NCBI GenBank assembly: GCA_036927565.1
Contig: JAYESD010000004.1
Span: forward strand, 162,103,697 to 162,167,696
DNA: 64,000 nucleotides
Direction: 5' to 3'
Source: Tuctoria greenei
Taxonomy: Eukaryota > Streptophyta > Magnoliopsida > Poales > Poaceae
Within the stretch, counting starts at the first letter, position 1; the number at the start of each line of letters is the position of its first letter. The notes beneath the pieces were generated by a model, which was given only the letters and a program-made list of their open reading frames with translations, searched no databases and was not told where the DNA came from. Shown here piece after piece: positions 1 through 8,923 of this stretch. The translations under genes and the position numbers were made by a program.

Positions 1-963
1 TGCTACTTAACTACCCTAGCACCATGCTAGCATATTAAGTAAATACCTTAGGAGCCATGGCACAAGATATCTTAAGGCAACAAACTAAATCATTGTTGAA
101 CCAATGTTGATACATAGCATAAGTTATTCATATTAACATGATCATATCATAATTGTAGTGTTTGTGTTGATATATTAAGAGTGATATGGCATAATAATAA
201 AGACTACTCCTACCACATACATGGAATCCACAATCAAACAAGAAACGCTTTATCCAAGTATATGAACAAAAAGAAGACTAGAGACAATATCTTTATTATG
301 CATAATGTCACAAATATAAGAAAAGATACATGAGCCATACATTTCCCAACTTGGACATGGGACTAGAGACTCTCCTCCCTATAGCCTAACTCCACTAAGG
401 ACTAAGAGAACTAGTGTATACAATAGAATGATGCTCAAGTTGTGTGTGTTGTAGTGAGGAGTGAGGCGTCCTATTTATAGCTTGGATAAGGGTCGGTTCC
501 CGCCACCAAAAGTGCGTGAATCAGTCACAACTGACTTCTTCAAGTCGGGAGGAGACAACACATGGCATCTGACTGAATTTGGCGCTACTACCAGGTCGGC
601 TGACTAGGGAGGTCGGCCGACCTGGTCAGGGCTCTGTTGGAGTTTTGCTTTCTCCAGGTCTCTGCCAGTTGGGTCCCCCTTACTAATATAGGGTGTACAC
701 CATTGGATGGCCTTAGATACTTCTATTTGTGGGCCATTTGATCCATGTGGTGCCACATGTCGATGCTTGATTGGCTTGGATGATATTTTATAGAATCCAT
801 ATCCTTGCTTCACTTTAATTCTCTATAAAATACCTGCATGCACTAATTTATCCAAGTACAAGTGGAAATAGGTTAAATAGAAAGGTGATGTGTGCAAGAA
901 TTGATATTTCCTTCACATAATCGAGTTATATTGACGACTGAAATTGGTATATAACAACTATCA
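1..963 (-). mobile_element. Family L LTR 1 (partial 3' LTR, LARD-like element)
   Basis: This is the part of an LTR that lies inside the window; its other end is off the left edge. On the minus strand it begins TGATAGTTGTTATATACC at 963, directly next to a purine-rich tract, which is the arrangement of a 3' LTR. It matches 37080-38034 almost base for base. The matching full copy starts with TG at 36541, so the complete LTR is about 1.5 kb. No coding capacity is visible. A minus-strand TATA box lies at 472-479. Confidence 0.8.
472..479 (-). promoter_or_regulatory. TATA box of family L LTR 1
   Basis: The minus strand reads TATAAATA in the context AAGCTATAAATAGGACGCC. Its position inside the LTR and its orientation fit the retroelement promoter. 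The same box is at 37551-37558 in the second LTR copy. Confidence 0.6.
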
Positions 964-978
964 AACTCTCCCAAGCTT
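964..978 (-). promoter_or_regulatory. Polypurine tract of family L, copy A
   Basis: The minus strand reads AAGCTTGGGAGAGTT immediately before the TG that opens the LTR at 963. This is the expected place for the plus-strand priming site of an LTR retroelement. The second copy has lost this tract through a deletion of about 26 bp at 38034/38035. Confidence 0.65.
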
Positions 979-981
979 ATC

Positions 982-1002
982 CTTTGCTCGTCCCGAGCAA
1001 AG
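982..1002. repeat. 9-bp perfect hairpin next to the polypurine tract
   Basis: CTTTGCTCG and CGAGCAAAG are perfect inverted arms separated by 3 bases. The hairpin lies a few bases inside the polypurine tract. It is kept in the second copy (from 38035), where only the loop has changed. Confidence 0.7.
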
Positions 1003-1553
1003 TCTAGACTTTAGGTTGATGATCAGGAGTTGCTACTGTGTTCTACTTTACAAAAGTACCATGTGCACAACAAAATACTCTACCTAGTATTGCAAAAATT
1101 GGCACGGTAGTTCACCCATCCTAAGTCATTATGGGGCTTATGCCTTCTCCTATTTATTGGTCGTTGAAAGATAGAACAGAAAATGGAGCACACATACCCT
1201 AGAGATCAAGTTCCACTCAAATTTCGGAGAGCTCAATTTAGATTTGAAGTACCTCGAATTGATTCTCTCAATCACCCCTTTGTGTGCAGTGGAAATATAT
1301 CCTCACCAAGGCATTTTGCCTATACTCATCCTACCACAAAATAAGGCTTGTATGTGGAGCTTGGTAGGGAATATAGTAGGCATATTTGCAACACGTAATT
1401 TTGCTAAGTCAAAAAATCAATCCTTAGGAGAAATCAATTCAAAACTATTTGATTCAAGACTTGTGCATGTGTGATGGAGTGGAAATGGATGTGGATATTT
1501 GAGATGACTCCTTTTGTGTGGACTCTCTTATTTTTCAGGGATGAAACATGGCT

Positions 1554-1556
<3 letters not shown>

Positions 1557-1588
<32 letters not shown>
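1557..1588. repeat. (TC)16 microsatellite
   Basis: This is an uninterrupted TC dinucleotide run. The second copy at 38609-38635 is shorter, about 13 units, as expected from slippage after duplication. Confidence 0.95.
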
Positions 1589-1592
<4 letters not shown>

Positions 1593-2570
1593 CTCGTGCT
1601 TTGATGTAAGCATGTATTTTTCTTTTTTTTCTTCTTTTATTGTGTAGCCATGTTCTCTACTTCCTTTTTATTCCAAAAATTTTGGCGAGAGTACTTAAGC
1701 ATGAAGGGTATGGATTTTCTCTTTTTACTGTGGAAGGATGGTATGATGGGATTTTGATTACTTCTAGTGTAGAAGTATAGAATATGCAAGTGAAGTCTTG
1801 AATTCAAAAAGTAATGAATGAAATCTCACATAGGTCTATACTAGTTTGACAAAGCTCAATGTGAAGACAAATAACATATGCATAAGGTCTATCAATGTAA
1901 TGTATCATATGGCTTTGGTTGGTATTTTCAATCAAATGAGAGTAACTTAAATCTCTTTAAAATTTCTCCAGAAATCTAAGTTTCACTTTCAAACTAGGAA
2001 TAACAGCCCTATCACTATATCATATCTCACAACAGCTTAGAATTGGATTAAGCTTTTGCTACAAACAATTTCTAAATCAAGGCAAAAGTAATTCTAGCCA
2101 ATGAAAGCAATATTTTGTAGAGTAGTAAGTTGTAAACTAGGGACTTAGGAAAAATAAAACATAGCAACTACTCATCATTTCGTCTATGTGAATTCCAAAT
2201 CATTCTTACCACACATCTTTTATTTTATTTTGAAAGCAAATCTACTATATTTTTTTAAAGTTTTTTATATGCAAGGTAGATGATGGGTGAATGGAAATAA
2301 ATATGCAAGGGGTGTGATACAAGTTACCTCAAGTGGGGGTCCTCCCCCAAGCTTGTTCTCGGTCAAGGTCTGCTAGAGGGGTTGAAACCATAATGGCGGA
2401 GGTAGGCCATGAAGTTGGCCTATCCTTGTCGCATCATGGGTTAGGCATTGGAGGCTTAAGTGTTGATGTTGGGTTGCCTCCCATGGGTTTCATGAGTGTG
2501 GTCGAGGAGAGTGTTGTCGATGCCGCTCATTCACACCTCAAGGTCTCCCATATGTCGGGTTTTGTCCTTT

Positions 2571-2790
2571 ATTCCTTCACTAAGGTCATGATAACATCTA
2601 ACCACAGAGGAATAAGGTGCATCCATCATTTTTCGGGCGTTATCCGCCATTCCTTGGCTAAGGTAAAAATAACCTCGAGCCACCAAGGAATAACATACAC
2701 CCAATAGGTGTGAGGTGTGATCTATCGTTCCTTTGCTTAAGGTTAAAATAACCATTAGCCACAGAGGAACAATGTGCACCCAATGATGGT
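2571..2790. repeat. Hairpin-unit tandem array, copy A (3 units)
   Basis: Units start at 2571, 2649 and 2727, giving a period of 78 bp. Each unit opens with ATTCCTTGGCTAAGGT or a variant, and about 25 bases later has its imperfect inverse AACCTTTAGCCACAAAGGAAT. Every unit can therefore fold into its own stem-loop. The same three units occur at 39620, 39698 and 39776, and six units occur at 34113-34580. Confidence 0.8.
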
Positions 2791-3545
2791 GGCAATTCCC
2801 TTGAGCTTGAATGGGTGCTTAGAATATTCAAAGCATAGAGATCCCACTTATTCATGGCACCCCATTGGTCGCTCATGGAAGGTTTCCATGTCAAACCTCT
2901 AGCCTTGTAAAGCTATGATTGGCCCTCGAGATTAAATCCCAACAGGTTTCAAGCATGCTTGGTTACTCATTGGCCAAGAGATGTTGAAATGGTACCTCCA
3001 AATTGACTTCTTTTATGCCTACATACAAATACTACTCTTGCAAGCTTCCCCTCTTTGATAGAGAGGGATGGTTAGCTCCCGACATCTATACAACTGAAAG
3101 TTCGGGTCGAATGACAAAATTTTAATTGTACATCCCGGGAAGAAAAACAACAAAGATATATTGGGTTCAAATTCGGGTGCATCCATAAACATTGTGTTGT
3201 TCATTGATATAGGAGTGGGGCTTTATAAATAAACAAATTTGCACTTTTTTAAAGCTCCTACTCATAGCATGCAAGTGATAGATGTACACTATATTGATTC
3301 CTTCATCTTTAAAATTTTCTAAACATCTTTACTTTTCAAAAGAGCAAATATTTATTATTTGGATTATCGAAAACAATATTCTCAATTTTATCCTCATGAT
3401 CATTTTTAATTTCTTGCCTAGGAATTTGAAATTTAGTGATCCATGCATGAATGAGTTTCAAATAAAAATTAGGGACATCACTATTCCTAGGTTGTCAAAT
3501 ACCAATTTAACCATTTATTTATTCCATAAGCATTATTTTCAAGGG

Positions 3546-4704
3546 GCACTACTGTTGGTAGTTACACTTCCTACGACATTAGCGAAAAAGAAAGGCGTGC
3601 TGCTTTCTTGTACATGTACGCTAATATGGAAGAAATAGATGAATATTTTAAGTAAGTGTTTCTCCTACACTTATGCTTTTCACCATCTTTTCCAACATAT
3701 GTATTCTAAAAGGTTCTCTTTTTGTGTAGTATGTTCAACAAGAAAAATTGGAGACATAGACATCAACCCACGAGCATGCAAATAGAACATATTCGACGGG
3801 AAGGAATAAACGGGGGATCTAATTTTCTTTCTTGGTTTCGAGATCATGTAACGTTTTCTAGTTCACTTATCAATGTTAACAATGTTTTATTATAACTTAA
3901 GAATGCTTACATTTTCTAATAACTTCATATCTTGGACAGTGCAAAAAACATGCCAACGTCCATGAAGATTTGCGACAACTATCGTGTGGAGTGGTTAATG
4001 TTAGAAGCTATGGTCGATATGACATCAACAGCTTTCAATTCCGTACAACTCAATTTGAATCTCTTCGTCCTCTCACGGCAACATGTAATACCAGAGTTTT
4101 GATGAGGGCAATTGATTCGCAAGAAAATAAACTCAGTACTACGAAATTATTAGAAAAATCCTTGAATTCACTTTTGTCGAAAACAAGACAATTTGAGTAG
4201 TATTCTTTGACTACGAATGGTTTGATTCCATTCATGGAATTCAAGTAAACGAATTTGGCATGGTCGAACTAAAACACAAGCAACAATTGAAAGGATTGGA
4301 TTCATTAGTTCTTGCACACCAAGTAGAGCAAGTGTACTATCTACCTTATCCATGCAATAAATTCAAAGCTTGGTGGGTGGTACATAAGGTGAATCCACGT
4401 GAGCAGTTATACGCTCCAGGAGATGATGATTACCATGAGGAAGCTGAGGCTAATGTGGTATACCAAGAGGAAGAGTTGTCAGACTCCTTCTCAGTCGAGC
4501 TCGGTGTAGGACTCGATGACTTAGTTGGAGACGCTCAAGATATCGAGACTGGCATGGAAGCAGATACAAGATTCATAATCGAAAATTGAAGATATCGATG
4601 ACTTAGTCGAACCTGCTGATTTGCGCAAACAAAAACGATATGCGGAAGAAGAAGATCGATGGGCGGGTTTAATGAGTAGGGTGCATGATCGTGATATTGA
4701 TTAA
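3546..4704 (+). pseudogene. TNP2-type CACTA transposase, C-terminal DUF4216 part, degenerate
   Basis: This matches the 3' exons of the TNP2-type transposase of CACTA elements, the enzyme that cuts and joins the element. Three exon blocks are visible: about 3546-3652 (TTVGSYTSYD..., ending at a GTAAGT donor), about 3729-3847 (FNKKNWRHRHQP...NFLSWF), and 3942 onwards with the DUF4216 core (VNVRSYGRYD, then YYLPYPCNKFKAWWVVHKVNP at about 4330). A frameshift near 4190 splits the DUF4216 block. Stops follow at 4587 and in the acidic tail, which ends with an EEEDRWAGL block near 4660. The catalytic N-terminal domain is absent, so this copy cannot be functional. The same exons occur on the minus strand at 46361-47560. 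Confidence 0.85.
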
Positions 4705-4788
4705 TTTTGAAGTAATGTTTTATTCACTAACTTAACATTAAGTTTGTATATTATCTTTGCATATTAATCATTTATTCCTTACAATAGG

Positions 4789-7560
4789 ATGTCGTCAAAG
4801 GGGAAGGGGAAGCCCGTGAGAGGTTTTGAGCCGCCACGAGACCCTTGCTCAGGGACCTCGTTACCTTCGACCGACATTGCCTCTTTCTGGCGCATGCTCC
4901 ACCCTCAGTTCACGTGTGCTTTCAGCGGACAGAGGCAAATTTTAGTTTACAATAAAGTAATTTTATAAATTGCAATTGTTAATAGTTATTTATTGTCAAT
5001 CTTTTTCTTTTGTGTAGTCTGACTCAGAGTCTTCTGAGTCCGAGTCAGAGGCTAGGAGGCCGCTACAGGAGCCCGAGTCAGAGGTGGGGCCGCTACAGGA
5101 GCCCTCTAGTGCTAGCCTCCCTTCGGAGCCGGCTAGCGCTAGCCTTCCTCTGCAGCCAGCTATCGCTAGCCTTTCTTTGGACTCCAGTGGTTCTGCAGAG
5201 CCTTCAGGGTCATAGGACGCGGCGTCGTCGCAGCATAGGCGACGGGCGAGGAGTACCCACTTTGCGGCTCCTCCTCCGGTTACTTCTTAGCAGACAACGA
5301 TTCGTCCTGTCGGAGATAGTTAAAAACTATATATAATATATTAAATATTAGATGTTGTTTTCTTTTACTTAATGATTTAATATATTTTGCAGATGTTGGT
5401 ATGACTTTTTGTTTACGGGGGGCGAGAAACACCACAGGCAGGTTAATGGTGTCCTGGGTGCTATCGTGAAGTTGCACTACCCCAGTGTCATTGACGGTTT
5501 CCCTGCACTGTCGTGGGATGACTACACTCGTGTATTTCACCCAGTCCATCACACGTCTCAGGGAGCCGTGTGGCACGATTTTATGGTAAGTTTAACTGTT
5601 TCATTTTTTCAACTCATTTGAATTATTAATACATATCACTTAAATGTTTGTTTGCTTAAAGCTGAGGTACCAAGTAGAGGAACCGGGCATGGAGGACCAT
5701 GCGAGAGGCGTGTTCCATTACAACGATCGGAAGCTCACGAAGGCGGTGTTGTCGAACGCCTGGATTCAGGCCGTGAACGCGTACTACAAGCAGCACTCCT
5801 GGGAGCAGGAGCAGGAGCAGGAGAAGCAAAGAGGTCCATTTAGGAAGGACTCCGACGCGTACCTGACAGGAGCAGTACGCGAAGGTAAGTTTTTAATATT
5901 GTTAAATATTTACAATATCTATGTATGTTAACTACATTAATGAAAAATGAAATATGTGTAGGTTACAATTTTCTGGTTATAGGGTAACACCGAGGCGTAC
6001 TTAGCTCTCTGTCGGTACTGGGCTAGCGACGCTTTCATCAATGAGTCCACAAAGGCTAGACAGTGCTGCATGGGGTTCGACGGCAAGCACAACTATGGCG
6101 GCGATGGCTACTTGCGTATGGCTAAACGCATGGTAAGTAATTTTTCAATTTATTTATGTGTTCCTAATATATTTATCTTACTAACATGGCTATACAGGAA
6201 TGAGAGATGGGTCATGAGCCAACCCCGACCCAGGTTTGGAAGAGATGTCACAAGAGAAGTGACCCTTCTCAACCGGGGCAGTGTAGTCAGGTCGCAGCCG
6301 ACCGAATGGTAAGTTTTCGAAATTTATCAATCTCATTATAACTAATAATATTATTGACATTCTTACAAGATTTTATTGTTTTGTAGGCATAGTACGCGCA
6401 GGAGGTCGTGAAGATACACAATGCAGATTACGATTGGGAAAGCGCACCGATCGACTCCCAAGCCTTGTACGTGAGCGGAGGCGGGAAGGCCCATGGACGG
6501 TGAGGTCTTCATGTGTTTCATTTCTTTTTCAATTTATCTTCTTCTACTTAGTGTATTCATTCTTTTGCAGGTTTGCCATTTTTGATGGAGTTGTCGAATC
6601 GAGGTCAACGCGACCTTTGAGAGGCGCTTCATCGTCGCAGGCCTCGTCCGTTGGGACCATCAGTGGTCGTCTCTCGCAGACCCAACTGGAGCTCCTCGCT
6701 TTGAAGGAGACGCTAACGCAGATCCAGACAGAGCTGGAGAGGTCGAGAGAGGAGCAGCGAAGGACGACCTTAATGATGGCCCAAATGCAAGCAGCGGTGG
6801 TGGTAAGTAATTTAAAGTACCATAGTTAAATTTCATAGCATTTCAATAACATATGTCTTCTTATATTTTGCAATGGCACACTCTTGCTCGACATTGTGGT
6901 CAGGATATTGAGATTCCTACGCTTCCGCCACAGCAGACACCGGAGCAGGTAATATATATCTATCCCTCTTTTTTTTTCTGTACACCCTGTTATTGTGAGT
7001 TTTAGCCTTAGTGTCGAATAGAAACTTGTTAGAGGACTCGTTAAGCTTTCCAGACATGTATAAATATTCCTATGTTTCTGTTCAAATTTAGGAATTAAGT
7101 CTGTATGTAATACTTGATGACAATTTGTTTTTAGTCTTAGTACAATTTCTCTGTCCACATTATTTTGATGAAACCATAGAAGTAATTAGATAATCACATG
7201 AAAATTTATGGTAGTCATGAGAAAATACTTTTAGTCATAGATAAATAATTAGCCAAGAACATTAGGACCTCACCTGTACACGCTTGGGGCTTCTAACTTC
7301 AAATTTAGCGTTGGTTGAATCTGAAGTTGTAGCCAAAATCCTAAAAACTTAATGCAATTTTGCACAACCATTTATAAAGATCTTCCGTTGAATGAACTTT
7401 CTCTGAAGTCAAATTAGTCGGTTTCTTAAATCAGAATATCTTAGTATGATGCAGCGAGAAAATGGTTGGCTTCTTAAATCATAATTGGTTGGTTGCTTCT
7501 TCTGCAGGGTTCGGGAACACACCAAGAAGATCCCGGAGGTAGTGGAGGGGCTAGCGTGTA
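4789..7560 (+). pseudogene. Second CACTA gene (plant transposase Ptta/En/Spm, TNPA-like), degenerate
   Basis: This resembles the plant En/Spm accessory transposase family, whose products bind subterminal repeats in the known systems; that role is inferred here. The start is ATG at 4789 (MSSKGKGKPVRGF). At least ten exon blocks with GT/AG borders can be followed: acidic Ser/Glu-rich and Pro/Leu-rich exon about 5019-5310; WYDF...LSWDDYTRVFHPVHH about 5393-5586; about 5661-5885; EAYLALCRYWASDAF about 5983-6132; ERWVMSQPRPRFGRDVTREV about 6200-6309; YAQEVVKIHNADYDWESAPID about 6390-6499; and a Gln/Glu-rich probable coiled coil about 6571-6803 (SQTQLELLALKETLTQ). The final exon ends GGSGGASV at a TAG, 7558-7560. 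In-frame stops occur in the second exon and at YAQEV. Exon order matches the minus-strand copy at 43595-46282. Confidence 0.8.
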
Positions 7561-7714
7561 GCCCGATACTGGAATTGTGTTGTTGTAGAACTTTTAAAAA
7601 TGTTTTGAAACTGTTTTTCTGTATCTGTGTATCTCTGTGTATAATCTGTACTGTTCTATGTTCTCGCCATCGTGTGAGGTAGTCAGTTTCCGTTTTTTTA
7701 AAAAATTCGAAAAC

Positions 7715-8100
7715 TTAACTTACGTCGGCTATGGCCAAGCCGACGTAAGTTAGCCCAGTTTAACTTACGCCGGCCAGACCATACCGACATAAGTTAAACC
7801 ACTTAACTTACGTTGGTTTAGAGCAACCGACGTAAGTTAGAACACTTAACTTACGTCGGTCTGCAGTGGCCGACGTATGAACTCCGGCCCTGCCCGTGGC
7901 CCATCCCTGTAAATAACTTACGTCGGTTGCCAGAAACCGATGTAATTAAGTAACTTACGTCGGCGCCCGATGTAAGGTACCTTAATTACATCCAAACTTC
8001 TTCGTCGGCTGGAAACCAACATAATTAAGGGAAAACCAACGTAATTAAGTAACATACGTCGGTTTAAGATTTAATTACGTCGGCCCTGGCCGACGTAATT
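7715..8100. repeat. Subterminal repeats of CACTA1
   Basis: About 18 copies of a roughly 10-bp motif, AACTTACGTCGGC/T or its inverse, are packed here in both orientations, with several variants (TTGGT, GCCGG). Clustered subterminal motifs of this kind are the known binding sites of the accessory protein in En/Spm. Left of this block, 7561-7714 holds only the 3' untranslated end of the second gene. Confidence 0.9.
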
Positions 8101-8119
8101 GATCGGGATTCCTGTAGTG
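8101..8119 (-). repeat. CACTA1 terminal inverted repeat (right end)
   Basis: The plus strand reads GATCGGGATTCCTGTAGTG, so read inward from the end it begins CACTACAGGAA. It directly abuts Copia C1 gag sequence at 8120. The matching left end is missing, so the 3-bp target duplication cannot be checked. Confidence 0.9.
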
Positions 8120-8923
8120 GATTTTCCTTTTTCTTTGCTCTTCCTTTTACTTGAGTTGCTGCCCTTCCTTCTTCTCATCATGCGCTTGAATTTCTTGATG
8201 AAGAGTGCCATTTTCTCTTCATCCAAATCGGTGCTTACATCACTTGTGTCTTCATCATCTTGTGCTTCACGAGCTTCCCTTCCCTTAGGCTTACAAGATG
8301 CTTTGAGAGCAACATCCTTCTTCCTGGAGGAAGTGAGCTCAGCTAGGTTTGACGTATTGGGCCTCCTTCTCAATCATCTCATTGTTGATAATCTTGCCCA
8401 ATATTTTATCTGGAGTCATTTTGTGGAACCTTAGACTTTCTCAGATCATAGAGCATAAGGTGACATTTCTTGGCATAAATGCCCTAATCATTTTTTTGAC
8501 CACCTCATGGTCAGTCAACTTCTTGCTTCCATAGGCCCGAATCTTTTTGATAAGCGCCTTCATCCGGTTGTACATGTCTTGAGGTGATTTGCCCTCTTCA
8601 ATGGCAAATCTCCCCGATTCCCCTTCAAGCATTTCAATTTTAGCTTCTCGGACTGACCGATTTCCTTCATGTGCAGTCCTGAGTGTATCCCAGATTTCAT
8701 TCACACTTTCTAGTCCATCAATCTTGGTGAACTCTTCTCGGCTTATAGATGAAGTGATCACTACAACGGCTTGTGCGTTGCTGTGAATTTTTTGTTCTTG
8801 TTCCAGAGTGAGTTCATGATCTGTATCCAGGATGTCTACACCTATACACACAATATGCCAAAGACTTGGTTCAATGAGATTAATTGCATTTTCATATTGT
8901 ATTTCCACATGGTATAATCGTTT
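8120..8923 (-). pseudogene. Copia C1 gag, C-terminal fragment
   Basis: This is the minus-strand gag of a Ty1/Copia element, the protein that forms the particle around the RNA. Recognisable blocks are LWHIVCIGV near 8850, a central GAG helix region (EIWDTLRTAHEGNRSVREAKIEMLEGE) near 8640-8700, and a basic Lys/Arg-Ser tail (RRRKGSNSSKRKSKEKGKS) near 8120-8180. The 5' coding part is at 12233-12524, and the two parts are separated by a solo LTR. The gene is cut off at 8119/8120 by CACTA1 just before the expected zinc knuckle. A frameshift lies near 8440. No protease or polymerase part of this element is present in the window. Confidence 0.85.
8919..8923. repeat. Target site duplication of the solo LTR, left (CGTTT)
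   Basis: CGTTT directly precedes the TG that opens the solo LTR and is repeated at 12233-12237. Confidence 0.9.

Larger units (their letters stand above)
1..3540 (+). repeat. Direct repeat, left copy (partner 37080-40589)
   Basis: Position 1 aligns with 37080 and position 3540 with 40589. The copies differ by scattered substitutions, the (TC)n length and one indel of about 26 bp around 957-982. The left copy begins at or before the window edge, so the true length is unknown. The repeat spans an LTR plus its adjoining internal DNA, so it is not just an LTR pair. Confidence 0.9.
979..3540 (-). mobile_element. Family L internal region, copy A (3' part, non-coding)
   Basis: This is internal DNA between the polypurine tract and an abrupt break at 3540. 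It matches 38035-40589 at about 97-98% by eye. I see no gag, protease, reverse transcriptase or integrase motif on either strand, and open frames are short and not conserved in the diverged copy at 33590-36540. It contains a (TC)n run and a hairpin-repeat array (separate entries). At 3540/3541 homology to copy B stops and CACTA1 sequence starts, so the rest of this copy is missing. The best reading is a large non-autonomous LTR element (LARD-like). Confidence 0.7.
3541..8119 (+). mobile_element. CACTA1, a 5'-truncated CACTA (En/Spm) transposon
   Basis: The right end is a clear CACTA terminus: the inverted complement of the last bases reads CACTACAGGAATCCCGATC. It is preceded by about 400 bp of ACGTCGGC-type subterminal repeats in both orientations. 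Inside are the C-terminal exons of a TNP2/DUF4216 gene and a second multi-exon gene, both read left to right. The left end starts in mid-exon at about 3545, with no terminus or subterminal repeats, so the 5' half has been lost. CACTA1 interrupts the gag gene of Copia element C1, whose sequence resumes at 8120. CACTA2 (43049 onwards) is a related copy in the opposite orientation. Confidence 0.9.

Noticed and set aside
2333..2707. 124-codon frame repeated at 39382-39756
   Set aside because: It is repeated only because the DNA is duplicated. It runs through the hairpin array and is not open in copy X.
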